From assembly GCA_014382015.1 (NCBI GenBank), contig JACNKN010000045.1:1-58321 (forward strand): 58,321 bases of DNA, read 5' to 3'. Of this stretch, positions 24,639 to 33,840 are shown in pieces. Both the position numbers and the translations under genes were made by a program. Each line of letters starts with the position of its first letter. Positions within the stretch are counted from its first letter, which is position 1. The notes below the pieces were generated by a model. The model saw nothing but the letters and a program-made list of their open reading frames with translations. It did not search any database and was not told the DNA's origin. The DNA is from Fidelibacterota bacterium (GTDB lineage Bacteria; Fidelibacterota; Marinisomatia; Marinisomatales; TCS55).

Positions 24639-26336
24639 CTAAAATAGAGAAACGAGTCCAACCTTGAAACCATTTTCAAAAGGCTGGATATAACGGCAAA
24701 CACCATTGCTGCATAAAACACCGCCCCGCTGGGAACCAACCATAACAGTCAGGCGATGATTCTCCGAAATATTATAGGCCAATTCCATACTGGCCCAGGT
24801 AAGTGACGTATCCCAGAATTTCCCGAGAATTTTTTCAATTGAATTAACATCACGTTCGCTTTCCATGATGATTCGCTCCTCGGTGGACGACATATCTATG
24901 GCAAGATTTACTGACCATTTTGGAGATCGATTTACCCCAAAACTCATAAAGCGATTAATTTGCGTTTCTTTTAAAAAAATTGATTCGAATGATATAAATC
25001 TCCCCGGTATCGTTCCGGTATAACGATGAATTCCTTTCTGCAATTCCTGGTATTCATATTTTACATCAAAGCTAAAAGATTGATTAAATACGTAAGAAAT
25101 ATGTGTTGGAAATGTTTGTGCAGTAATAGCCTCGTAAACTAAAAATTGACCGGAACCTATATATTGGTTTCGATATATATCAATTACATCATCGGTTAAC
25201 CCGCCACCCAATGTATAATGGAAATTTCCATTCATGAAATCTCCATCTAATTCAGCATAAAATTCTCGAAAAGGATTTAGTTCAGCTTTGGAGGAAGGCA
25301 TTCTCATGGACTTTCCTCTTGTGTTCCATTGCCATACTTCATCACCTGCCCATTCCTGATGACGACTGGATTGAGTATAAAATAGGGTTAACTGTGCATG
25401 CTCATCCACAGGTCCTTCTAACCGTATTTCAAAACCAACTTCATCATTATAATCAATGATATGGGTGATCCTGCTCAAAAGGCGTGTGGCATGCTCCTTA
25501 AATACTGTAGGCATTTGTTGAAGCGTTAAAACGCCACCAGTATAATTCACAATGTCCCAACGACGATCGGGAGCTAAGTCTGCAAAATGGTAATTCTTAT
25601 AAGACCCTCCGATTGACCAGCCCCAACCATAAAAATTCACATTCCCAAATAAACCAAATCCGATTGAATCCTTGATCGCCCATTCCAAACCAAAATCACT
25701 ATTATCCCCAAAATATTCAAGATTTGCACCCATTAATTGATGATGTACTTTTTCAATAATATCTCTGGCATTGGGATGATCTTCCACCACTTTCATGAAT
25801 TGTACCGCACTGGTCAATCCTTGGTAATGACCGGAAATCCGTCCACCATATAAAGAGTATTCCACACCGTAATTGGGTATCCGGTTATCAAAATCCCTGA
25901 CTTGGTTTGTCAATCGCCAAATATTTTGAGATCCGCTTAGGAATTCTATCTCAAATATATTATTGGACCAGTTAACCAATCCTCCACGAATTCCCGTATC
26001 TAAATCAATGGATTGATCATCCACCATATTAACCATGAGTCCTCTGCTCCAAATCGTATATATATCACCCAATTGAAAAGTAAGAGGTCCCTTAGAATAA
26101 TCCAATCGTATCTTTCGAAGTCCCTTTCGCGTGCGTCCTAATTCTGGCGGATCGGAAATTTCAAATTGTATCCAACCAGCCCATCTGTGCCAATTCCCAT
26201 TTAAATCAATAAACGATTCTTGAAAGTTAAAATCATTATGACTTTTGCCGTAAGCATTAGCGATTGCCCCTGAGAATTGACTCACCCCAATAACTGTAAT
26301 AAAAAAACAACAAACGAGGCATCGAAACTTGCTCAT
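24639..26336 (-). CDS. Porin-like outer membrane protein (DUF6029-like), 565 aa
   Basis: A signal peptide (C-L-V-C-C-F-F-I-T-V-I-G-V-S-Q-F-S-G-A) precedes a sequence of alternating beta strands, turns and aromatic girdle residues throughout, ending V-G-L-V-S-L-F with a terminal phenylalanine. The early Y-S-K-G-P-L-T-F-Q-L-G-D-I-Y-T motif recalls DUF6029-type FCB porins; that assignment is from memory of the family. A C-S-N-G-V-C pair near the C-terminus could form a disulfide. It ends 30 bases before the selenoprotein gene. They are probably one transcript, so the redox lipoprotein may service this barrel (inference). Confidence 0.8.
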   Translation of the reverse strand: MSKFRCLVCCFFITVIGVSQFSGAIANAYGKSHNDFNFQESFIDLNGNWHRWAGWIQFEISDPPELGRTRKGLRKIRLDYSKGPLTFQLGDIYTIWSRGLMVNMVDDQSIDLDTGIRGGLVNWSNNIFEIEFLSGSQNIWRLTNQVRDFDNRIPNYGVEYSLYGGRISGHYQGLTSAVQFMKVVEDHPNARDIIEKVHHQLMGANLEYFGDNSDFGLEWAIKDSIGFGLFGNVNFYGWGWSIGGSYKNYHFADLAPDRRWDIVNYTGGVLTLQQMPTVFKEHATRLLSRITHIIDYNDEVGFEIRLEGPVDEHAQLTLFYTQSSRHQEWAGDEVWQWNTRGKSMRMPSSKAELNPFREFYAELDGDFMNGNFHYTLGGGLTDDVIDIYRNQYIGSGQFLVYEAITAQTFPTHISYVFNQSFSFDVKYEYQELQKGIHRYTGTIPGRFISFESIFLKETQINRFMSFGVNRSPKWSVNLAIDMSSTEERIIMESERDVNSIEKILGKFWDTSLTWASMELAYNISENHRLTVMVGSQRGGVLCSNGVCRYIQPFENGFKVGLVSLF

Positions 26337-26516
26337 CTAATTTGGATAATTAGCCACAAAAACACAAAGAAGTGTTACTAAAATGGTCCATAGAGACAAA
26401 GGGGCAAAATGAATTTAAAAATAAAATTATACATCTCATTTTTCCTATAAATCCTAACCTATGTGTAATTTGCGTCTTCGAGCCTTTGAGGCGGAGGGAT
26501 TAACGAGCCGTTATCC

Positions 26517-27017
26517 TTATAATGATGGTTGAAGCGCCGTTTTTATTTCTGTTTCCATTTTTTTCTCATCCCCGGGAACATACCCAAAATGCCGCCAAAG
26601 AACTGAGCCATCCTGCCCCACGAGAATATTTGTTGGTAAAACTGGCATTGCATTGGCGAAGAGTTTTTTAATCACCTGATTACTTGGATCCAGGAATACA
26701 TGAAATGATAATTTATTTGCTCGGATATAACTTCTGACCTTCGATATACTTTTTTGACTATCATTGCTCACTGCTAAAACTGAGAATCCTTTTTCTTTAT
26801 ATTTTTTATCGTATGCGTCCAGGTACTTCATTTCCTTTTTACACGGTGCGCACCATGTGGCCCAGAAGTTGATTAAAACCGGGCCATTTTTTAGATACTC
26901 CTGAAGCATAACCGTTTCGCCACTCATTTTTTTCAATTTTAAATTTGGCACTTTTTTCTGGCCAAATATCACTGTTGTCGTGCAAACTAATAGGAAAAAT
27001 AATATTCTATTCTTCAT
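26517..27017 (-). CDS. TlpA-type periplasmic thioredoxin, 166 aa
   Basis: A signal peptide (I-L-F-F-L-L-V-C-T-T-T-V-I-F-G-Q) is followed by an AhpC/TSA-Redoxin thioredoxin fold. The active site is W-A-T-W-C-A-P-C-K-K-E, C56 and C59. The cis-proline region is N-A-M-P-V-L-P-T-N-I-L-V. Such proteins reduce disulfides outside the cytoplasm, for example in cytochrome c maturation or in resolving other thiol proteins. The neighbouring Omp28-type selenoprotein is a plausible partner (inference). It follows the TolB-like gene by ten bases. Confidence 0.92.
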   Translation of the reverse strand: MKNRILFFLLVCTTTVIFGQKKVPNLKLKKMSGETVMLQEYLKNGPVLINFWATWCAPCKKEMKYLDAYDKKYKEKGFSVLAVSNDSQKSISKVRSYIRANKLSFHVFLDPSNQVIKKLFANAMPVLPTNILVGQDGSVLWRHFGYVPGDEKKMETEIKTALQPSL

Positions 27018-27027
27018 AAAATATTCC

Positions 27028-28320
27028 CTAAAGCAAATTACTTAAAAATGTGTGAAGATCTTCTTCAGGTATGAATTTCAAACTGACGCGACTGATATCA
27101 TTTGCTCGATTTACGTTCATATTAAATCGATAAGTGACAGGAATATCCACTGTTTCTAACGTCACCTGCATGGACCAACCGCCCACTGTGAAGTCTATTA
27201 AATTGGAAAAATAATGAAATGGCTTAAAAAGAACGCGATTACTAATCAGTCCATGAATATTTTGATCGGGAGAGTCGACCAAAACAACCAATGGTTTTCC
27301 ATTTGCGTCCTGCAGCTGAATAACTGGAATGGTGCGATATTTTCCCAATTGAATTTTTTGTGTAATTTCTTCAGGAAAATTATATTTATCGCGATTAAAA
27401 TAAAATACAGTGAGATTACCATCCTGTTTCAATCCTGAATATGGCAGAGAGGTGAGCATATCTTTAATAATATTTCCTTTTAAACCATAATTAACAGACA
27501 TGACAATTTGAAATTCTTTCCGATTTTCCGGGTCATAATTAAATTGAGGACGCGCCAATTTGACTTGATAAGGATTGTTCATCAGGTTGGATAAAACGTC
27601 CACCATCATTGCTGTATTGGTATTATTTTCAGGACGATCATCTTTATAATTCTCTTTAGAAATATCTAGGACCCATTCTCCATTTTCTTCCCGTAATCCT
27701 TTCGGATCTATTTCTCCGCGGGCACCACTATTTAAGTCTAATTTTTTCTCTAATTCCACAATGGCCATATCTATTGATGAACTAATATCAATGGCTTTTT
27801 CTCCATAGGACGGTGGAATTCTCATCCGTTTTCCTTCCGTCAGGGTTGGGTATGGACCCGTCTCAATCTTGGGCAAATAAGGCAACAACATTGAATTAAC
27901 AGATTCTGTCAATTTTCGATTTATTTCATTAATACTATTATAATCACCTCGCACCTTACCCATTGCTATTTCATCCCAGGTTGCAATATCAATTAGCTGA
28001 ATGGATATAGATATTTTATTGAGTGCGCGTTCAAATTTTCCTAGGATAAGTAAATTTTTTGTTCCGGGACGCTGCTGAAGAAGTAAGGATCTGTTCGTCA
28101 TGACTTCTTCTAATCCATTTTTATTCTTCAGATATATTCGATCATGTTGGCTCAGCTCAGAATTGACCATTTCTGAAAATGCATCCGATAACCATCCAAT
28201 CGCTACATCATTTTTAATATTATCAAATGGAATCACATAAACATGAAGTGCTGGCGGGGCAGCACTCAATATACTCGCCAACAGGATAGTTGAAATAATC
28301 GATTTATATTGGGTCAACAT
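27028..28320 (-). CDS. Secreted protein with TolB N-terminal-like domain, 430 aa
   Basis: A signal peptide (I-I-S-T-I-L-L-A-S-I-L-S-A) leads into a domain resembling the TolB/CsgG N-terminal fold (~25-150; H-V-Y-V-I-P-F-D-N-I-K, G-W-L-S-D-A-F-S-E-M-V, L-I-L-G-K-F-E). The C-terminal ~230 residues are beta-rich and not recognised. Probably periplasmic or surface. It lies 40 bases after glnS and ten bases before the TlpA gene. Confidence 0.75.
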   Translation of the reverse strand: MLTQYKSIISTILLASILSAAPPALHVYVIPFDNIKNDVAIGWLSDAFSEMVNSELSQHDRIYLKNKNGLEEVMTNRSLLLQQRPGTKNLLILGKFERALNKISISIQLIDIATWDEIAMGKVRGDYNSINEINRKLTESVNSMLLPYLPKIETGPYPTLTEGKRMRIPPSYGEKAIDISSSIDMAIVELEKKLDLNSGARGEIDPKGLREENGEWVLDISKENYKDDRPENNTNTAMMVDVLSNLMNNPYQVKLARPQFNYDPENRKEFQIVMSVNYGLKGNIIKDMLTSLPYSGLKQDGNLTVFYFNRDKYNFPEEITQKIQLGKYRTIPVIQLQDANGKPLVVLVDSPDQNIHGLISNRVLFKPFHYFSNLIDFTVGGWSMQVTLETVDIPVTYRFNMNVNRANDISRVSLKFIPEEDLHTFLSNLL

Positions 28321-28360
28321 GAACTGATAAATTACTCGGTTTTAAGTTCTATTCTCAATG

Positions 28361-30046
28361 CTAATTTTTTGCCCCCGAATGCAATTGTTTTTCAATTTTA
28401 GCCCAAGAATCTCGCAAAGGGACTGTTCGGTTAAATATAGGATTATCATTTGAATCTGGGTCCTTACAAAAGTACCCCAATCTTTCAAATTGAATGGTTA
28501 TCCCAATTTCTGAATGGGCCAACTCGGGCTCCATCTTGCATTCGTTTATCACTGTAAGTGAATCAGGATTTAGCGCTTCAATAAAATTTTCTTTAGATGC
28601 GGGATTGGGCACACAAAATAATCGATCATACAATCTTACATCGCCATTAATGGCATGTTTTGCTGAAACCCAGTGGATTGTTCCCTTAACTTTTCGTCCA
28701 TCCGGCGCATTCCCTCCTTTCGTTTCAGGGTCATAGGTACATTTCAGTTCGGTAATATTTCCATTTTCATCTTTAACGACTTCATTGCAGGTGATAAAAT
28801 ATGCGTATCGTAAACGGACTTCCCGACCAGGGCCCAATCGGAAAAATTTCTTGGGCGGATCTTCCATAAAATCATCCTGTTCAATATATAGTTCTCGTCC
28901 AAAAGGGACTTGACGTTTTCCTGCGGATTCATCTTCCGGATTATTGATCGCATCTAATAATTCATCTTCGCCTTCTGGATAATTGGTAATTACCACCTTC
29001 AAAGGATTTAACACAGCCATCCGCCTTTGGGAGCGTTTATTTAAATCAGATTTTAATGCAAATTCCAACTTAGTCATTTCCATTACATTATTACGCTTGG
29101 CTACACCAATTTCATCCATGAAATTCCGAATTGCTCCCGGTGTATATCCTCGCCGACGTAAACCGGACAGTGTGGGCATCCGCGGGTCATCCCACCCGGA
29201 AACATGATTGTCATCCACCAATTGTTTTAACAATCGTTTGGACATAATGGTATAACTCAAATTAAGGCGGGCAAATTCAATTTGCTGTGGACGGTACACG
29301 TCCAACGCTTCCAAATACCAATCATACAGTGGACGATGATCCTCGAACTCTAAGGAACATAGGGAATGGGTCACACCTTCAATTGAATCTTCTAAACCAT
29401 GGGCCCAGTCATACATGGGATAAATACACCAGTCATCCCCCGTATTGTGGTGATGGGCATGGAGAATTCGATAAATTACAGGGTCTCGCATATTCATATT
29501 GGGATGTGCCATATCAATTTTCGCTCTTAGGGTACGACTGCCGTTGGGGAATTCGCCATTTTTCATTCGCGTGAATAAATCCATATTTTCATCGACAGAT
29601 CGATTGCGAAATGGACTTTCCTTACCCGGCTCCTTTAAATTACCCCGCGTTTCCCTGATTTCTTCAGGAGTGAGTTCACAGACATATGCTTTCCCACTTT
29701 TAACTAAATCAATGGCATAATCATACAATTGTTGAAAATAATCAGAAGCAAAATACAAACGGTCTTCCCAATCATATCCCAGCCACTTCACATCAGCCTG
29801 AATAGAATGGACATATTCTTCCTCTTCCGCAATCGGATTTGTATCGTCAAAACGCAAATTGCATTTTCCACCGAATTCATCCGCAATGCTGAAATTCAAA
29901 CAAATAGATTTCGCATGACCGATGTGCAGATACCCATTGGGTTCAGGCGGGAAGCGTGTATGAACGCGATTTTCAAACTTCCCGGAAATATTATCTTCAT
30001 CGATAATGCGTTGTATAAAATGTCGCGGCTTGGTTTGATTTTCCAT
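28361..30046 (-). CDS. glnS: Glutaminyl-tRNA synthetase, 561 aa
   Basis: Class I aminoacyl-tRNA synthetase charging tRNA-Gln. The H-I-G-H motif is at 41-44 inside [14 protein letters not shown], the GlnRS version with glutamate after proline. The M-S-K-R signature is at 268-271. R-F-D-D-T-N-P and D-W-A-H-G-L-E-D are further GlnRS hallmarks. The length matches bacterial GlnRS. It begins directly after the gltX stop. Its presence means Gln-tRNA can be made directly. tRNA-Gln(CTG) lies at 23410. Confidence 0.97.
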   Translation of the reverse strand: MENQTKPRHFIQRIIDEDNISGKFENRVHTRFPPEPNGYLHIGHAKSICLNFSIADEFGGKCNLRFDDTNPIAEEEEYVHSIQADVKWLGYDWEDRLYFASDYFQQLYDYAIDLVKSGKAYVCELTPEEIRETRGNLKEPGKESPFRNRSVDENMDLFTRMKNGEFPNGSRTLRAKIDMAHPNMNMRDPVIYRILHAHHHNTGDDWCIYPMYDWAHGLEDSIEGVTHSLCSLEFEDHRPLYDWYLEALDVYRPQQIEFARLNLSYTIMSKRLLKQLVDDNHVSGWDDPRMPTLSGLRRRGYTPGAIRNFMDEIGVAKRNNVMEMTKLEFALKSDLNKRSQRRMAVLNPLKVVITNYPEGEDELLDAINNPEDESAGKRQVPFGRELYIEQDDFMEDPPKKFFRLGPGREVRLRYAYFITCNEVVKDENGNITELKCTYDPETKGGNAPDGRKVKGTIHWVSAKHAINGDVRLYDRLFCVPNPASKENFIEALNPDSLTVINECKMEPELAHSEIGITIQFERLGYFCKDPDSNDNPIFNRTVPLRDSWAKIEKQLHSGAKN

Positions 30047-31456
30047 TTAATTCGGCAATCTTTCTAATGCTGTTGTTATTCTACGAATACAGATTTCTTT
30101 TCCTATTAATTCCAGAATATCAAAGATGGACGGTCCATTTGGAGTCCCGCATACCGCCATACGGACGGGCATGATGATTTTTCCCAATCCAAATTGATTT
30201 GATTCAGCGAAAGATTTAAAAGACTTTTCAAGTTCTTCCTTGCGCCAATTGGATAAATTATCTAAGTCCTGTAAAAAAGTAGAAATTCTTTCATTTGTCG
30301 ATTCATTTTTCCACCACTTTTTTAGACCAGCTTTATCATAAGATTCGGGGTCTGAAAAATAATATTTTGACTGCGTAATGAATTCAGTTAATGACTTGGC
30401 TCGCACCTTTAATAATTCGATGACTGAAATTAGAAATGAAATTTCACTGCCTTTTCCCCAATCGGGATGAATGCCTCTTATAGATTCTAATAAAAAGTCT
30501 GTGGACGTCTTCTTCACATATTGGCCACTCAGCCAATGGAGCTTTTTCTCATCCCATACGGCTCCCTTTTTCTGAACCTGACTCAAGTCAAATTCATTTA
30601 CCAATTCATCTAATGAGAACACTTCTTTATCAGTTCCGGGATTCCACCCAAGCAATGCCAAATAATTCAGTAAACTTTCTGGAAAATATCCATCATCCTT
30701 GAAGTTCTGAACACCGGGGGCACCATGTCGTTTACTCAATCGTTTTATATCAGGACCCAAAATCATAGGCAAATGTGCAAATATCGGTACTGTATAATCA
30801 AGTGCCTGATAAATAAGAATTTGTTTGGGTGTATTAGAAATATGATCTTCTCCACGGATGACATGGGAAATTTCCATATCATGATCATCAACGACGACCA
30901 CAAAATTATAAGTTGGAGAACCATCTGAACGGACGATTATAAAATCATCCAATTCTTTATGATCCACACGAATATTTCCATAAATTAAATCAGTATAATT
31001 CGTCTCCCCTTCTGGTATTTTTAGGCGCAGGGTGAAACTACTGCCCTGATTTAATCGCTGCTTTATTGCTTCTTCTGACAGATTTCTGCAAGTTCCCGGA
31101 TATTGATAATTGCCTGCTTCTCGCGCTGTTTGGAGCACATCCCTGGAACAAAAACAACGATACACTACACCGGCTTTGGTGAGTGTCTTTACCCTATCTT
31201 TATATACATCTAACCGTTGAGATTGATATATAATAGGCTGATCCCAGTTGAGACCCAGCCATGATAATGATTCTAAAATTTGATCTGCATATTTTTCTTT
31301 GGATCGTTCTGGATCCGTATCTTCAATCCGGAGAAAGAATTTTCCATCCTGATGTTTGGTAAATAACCAATTAAACAAGGCCGTGCGTGCACTGCCTATA
31401 TGGAGCTCACCGGTCGGGCTGGGTGCGAATCTAACTTTTATGGATGGATTTGACAT
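30047..31456 (-). CDS. gltX: Glutamyl-tRNA synthetase, 469 aa
   Basis: Class I synthetase charging tRNA-Glu. The signature V-R-F-A-P-S-P-T-G-E-L-H-I-G-S-A-R is at 8-24 and the K-R-L-S-K-R-H-G loop is at 238-245. R-I-E-D-T-D-P-E-R-S is also typical of GluRS. The length is normal. The stop touches the glnS start, so the two synthetases form one transcription unit. The gene is preceded by a 440-bp repeat-rich intergenic region. Confidence 0.97.
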   Translation of the reverse strand: MSNPSIKVRFAPSPTGELHIGSARTALFNWLFTKHQDGKFFLRIEDTDPERSKEKYADQILESLSWLGLNWDQPIIYQSQRLDVYKDRVKTLTKAGVVYRCFCSRDVLQTAREAGNYQYPGTCRNLSEEAIKQRLNQGSSFTLRLKIPEGETNYTDLIYGNIRVDHKELDDFIIVRSDGSPTYNFVVVVDDHDMEISHVIRGEDHISNTPKQILIYQALDYTVPIFAHLPMILGPDIKRLSKRHGAPGVQNFKDDGYFPESLLNYLALLGWNPGTDKEVFSLDELVNEFDLSQVQKKGAVWDEKKLHWLSGQYVKKTSTDFLLESIRGIHPDWGKGSEISFLISVIELLKVRAKSLTEFITQSKYYFSDPESYDKAGLKKWWKNESTNERISTFLQDLDNLSNWRKEELEKSFKSFAESNQFGLGKIIMPVRMAVCGTPNGPSIFDILELIGKEICIRRITTALERLPN

Positions 31457-31577
31457 AGAAAAGTGGCGAGGAAATTAAGCAATGATCAGGATGTAAATTG
31501 AGGAGAAATTGTAAAATTAAGAAACGTGAATGGTGGATGTTGAGGATTAGGTCCCACCTAATACACTATAAATACTC

Positions 31578-31702
31578 GTTCAGGACGTACCGTCCTGAAC
31601 AACCATTTTATTTAGATGTATCAGCTCCCGATTCTTCAAAATACTCGCAGGACGGTACGTTCTGCCGATTCTTCAAAGTACTCGCAGGACGACACGTCCT
31701 GC
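31578..31702. repeat. Three related short-loop palindromes, two within 37-bp direct repeats
   Basis: Palindromes lie at 31578-31600 (GTTCAGGACG-TAC-CGTCCTGAAC), 31647-31665 (GCAGGACG-GTA-CGTTCTGC) and 31684-31702 (GCAGGACG-ACA-CGTCCTGC). The second and third sit in 37-bp direct repeats starting with CCGATTCTTCAAA at 31628 and 31665. All share an AGGACG core and a three-base loop. Confidence 0.85.
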
Positions 31703-31784
31703 AGGAGAGGTGTTTGAAATGAGTCGTTAGAATTTTCAGTGAATTAGTTCTTATGTGGATTAATCAACCTTGATCGGTCATGTC

Positions 31785-31833
31785 CGTCAATCATCCCCCG
31801 CCTGAACGACCCATTCGGGCAGGCTGATTGACG
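31785..31833. repeat. Nested inverted repeat
   Basis: An outer stem CGTCAATCA...TGATTGACG encloses an inner GCCTG...CAGGC stem, with ACCCATTCGGG in the loop. It could form a 49-base hairpin in either transcript. No T-run follows, so I do not call it a terminator. Confidence 0.7.
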
Positions 31834-31867
31834 AATAAATGATGTAGGTTTATTATAAATGGAAAAA

Positions 31868-31887
31868 GACAAGCAGGGATGCTTGTC
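31868..31887. repeat. Short-loop palindrome
   Basis: GACAAGCA-GGGA-TGCTTGTC has an eight-pair stem and a four-base loop. It is nearly identical to the palindrome at 44667-44687 (CGACAAGCA-TCT-TGCTTGTCG), so this is a dispersed repeat. It lies just past the 3' end of tRNA-Ser(TGA). Confidence 0.75.
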
Positions 31888-31897
31888 TGACAATGAG

Positions 31898-31984
31898 CGG
31901 AGGGGGAGGGATTCGAACCCCCGAAGAGTTTCCCCTTGCCGGTTTTCAAGACCGGTGCAATCAGCCAGGCTCTGCCACCCCTCC
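31898..31984 (-). tRNA. tRNA-Ser (anticodon TGA)
   Basis: An 87-base class II tRNA with acceptor GGAGGGG, discriminator G, anticodon stem-loop CCGGT-CTTGAAA-ACCGG, a long variable arm and T-arm GGGGGTTCGAATCCC. It reads UCA and related codons. Confidence 0.96.
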
Positions 31985-32133
31985 TAACCTAAGAATTATG
32001 GTAAAAAACCTCCGGCAAATTTAGCCTGAATAATTAATCTGCATAAATAAAATATATGTAATTTTAGAATTGATAAAAATTTAGATGATGAATCTTCACC
32101 AATTGTTGAACTGAAAGATTGTGAGTTGTGAGC

Positions 32134-32178
32134 GGTAACTGGTGGAGTAGAAACTATTTTTGCCAACATCCAGTTACC
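32134..32178. repeat. Inverted repeat with GGTAACTGG arms
   Basis: GGTAACTGG (32134-32142) pairs perfectly with CCAGTTACC (32170-32178) across 27 bases. The left arm continues TGG, matching the GGTAACTGGTG element at 23351. It lies in the gene-free stretch 31985-32211, where no other feature is visible. Confidence 0.65.
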
Positions 32179-32211
32179 AATTACAAATGACATTTCCACC
32201 GTCAGGAAATC

Positions 32212-33804
32212 TTATTTCAATAAAGACATCTTTCGTGTTTTCACAAAATCACCGGAACGAAGCTGATAAAAGTAAATACCACTGGGCAAATGAGTACCGT
32301 TCAGCGTTACGAAATGGGTTCCTGCAGTCTTGAACTCGGATACTAAGGTCATAACTTCCGTACCCAATGTGTTGAATAATTTTATAGTTACATTGCCACT
32401 TTTGGGCAGATCGTACTGAATTTGAGTAACAGGATTAAAGGGGTTTGGGAAATTTTGTTTTAATTCAAATCGATCTGGAATGGATATTTCATCTTTTGTT
32501 GCAAGGTCCACATCATTATTTAGTTTTAATACAAAAAGTCCACCTTCAATTGATGAAACCACAATTGTTCTACTTTTAAAAAATGGATAATTACTCCATG
32601 AACCCACAAAGTCAATGATATCGCCAGCGGGGTATGTATCAAAAAAGGCCACTTCCCCCGGATTGAGTGGGTCACGAATACTTAAAATCCTGAGTCCTGC
32701 AGAATAATTGGATTGATATAATAAACTATCCACAACATAATTATTATGATCAATGGTGGTTAAAGTGGACTCATATATTGAGACCAATCGGGGGTTATCT
32801 AAATCAGATACATCAAAAATTAATGTATTCTGAGTATCATCCAATCCTCTGAGTTCATTCAATTCATCATTCACAAAAAAATACTTTTGATCTTCAGATA
32901 GCCATCCTTGGTGAATATATCTACTCCCGGCGTTTGTCACATCATATTTTGAAATAATGATTGGATTTGATTTGTCAGAAACATCTGCAATACTCAATGC
33001 TGTTTCATTACTGCTGAAAGCAATTTCATTTCCAACATAATCGCTATCGGGCCCGCCATATATCACGACTTGGATATCATGAGAGTACCCTGTCCCGGAT
33101 CGGCCAGTTCCTTTGTGAGCAAAACATCCAGCGAACACGGGATTAACCGGATCACTTAAATCCATAATATGAGATCCCCCATTGCAACGTTTGTCAGAAG
33201 TAGCCGCAGAACCAACGCCCACAACATATGCGAAACCACTTTTTTCATTTATAAAAATATTATGGGCACTCCCGATCAAATCATAATGACTTGTTTCTGA
33301 AAAAGTTGTGAATTCAGTTACATCTCGAAGTAGGGTTAAGTCAAATATTTGCACGCCATGGTTTCCGGCATTTTCGGAAACGACATATGCATAATTGTTA
33401 TAGACTTTTATATCACGCCATATACTACTTATTGTGTGTGTCGGTAGTAACCCTAAAACAACTGGATTCACAGGATCCGTCACATCCACAAAAGATGTGC
33501 CATTGAGTAAACCTACCAACGCAAATTCATTTCCCGTTTGGGAATCGGTCCATCCCCAGATATCGTTTAATATATCCGTTCCACCCAAATCCTGAGGGGA
33601 AAGAAAAGAGAGCAAATCCACACCCTTACAGGGGTAACCGTCAGCATATCCTTCTTCACATGGAATTTTACTACCTATAATACTTTGGGTATTTGTTACC
33701 TTATTCACCACTTGACGCTTCTCCCATGAAACTATTAAGTCGTCTGGGTGAATTTGTTTACCGGCAAAAAGAATAAAAGGTATTAAAATAAGAATTTTTC
33801 GCAT
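32212..33804 (-). CDS. Choice-of-anchor B family protein with T9SS sorting domain, 530 aa
   Basis: A signal peptide is followed by a choice-of-anchor B region (~40-430). It includes D-I-W-G-W-T-D, the LVIVD-type repeat motif D-V-T-D-P-V-N-P-V-V-L-G, S-H-N-I-F-I-N and Y-S-H-D-I-Q-V-V. This forms a propeller-like surface domain. The last ~85 residues are a T9SS type A sorting domain: F-E-L-K-Q-N-F-P-N-P-F-N-P-V-T, S-G-I-Y-F-Y-Q-L-R and M-S-L-L-K. It should be exported across the outer membrane and anchored at the surface. It follows the serine hydrolase gene by 36 bases. Ligand or activity unknown. Confidence 0.92.
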   Translation of the reverse strand: MRKILILIPFILFAGKQIHPDDLIVSWEKRQVVNKVTNTQSIIGSKIPCEEGYADGYPCKGVDLLSFLSPQDLGGTDILNDIWGWTDSQTGNEFALVGLLNGTSFVDVTDPVNPVVLGLLPTHTISSIWRDIKVYNNYAYVVSENAGNHGVQIFDLTLLRDVTEFTTFSETSHYDLIGSAHNIFINEKSGFAYVVGVGSAATSDKRCNGGSHIMDLSDPVNPVFAGCFAHKGTGRSGTGYSHDIQVVIYGGPDSDYVGNEIAFSSNETALSIADVSDKSNPIIISKYDVTNAGSRYIHQGWLSEDQKYFFVNDELNELRGLDDTQNTLIFDVSDLDNPRLVSIYESTLTTIDHNNYVVDSLLYQSNYSAGLRILSIRDPLNPGEVAFFDTYPAGDIIDFVGSWSNYPFFKSRTIVVSSIEGGLFVLKLNNDVDLATKDEISIPDRFELKQNFPNPFNPVTQIQYDLPKSGNVTIKLFNTLGTEVMTLVSEFKTAGTHFVTLNGTHLPSGIYFYQLRSGDFVKTRKMSLLK

Positions 33805-33840
33805 ATAAGTCCCCTATAAATTGATTTAGTCCTGTCTTAA

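Larger units (their letters stand above)
31457..31897. other. Gene-free, hairpin-rich intergenic region
   Basis: This stretch between gltX and tRNA-Ser(TGA) has no supported gene; the open frame at 31498-31722 is translated palindrome sequence. It holds the hairpins listed separately. The gltX promoter should lie near its left end, but I cannot point to clear hexamers. Confidence 0.6.
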
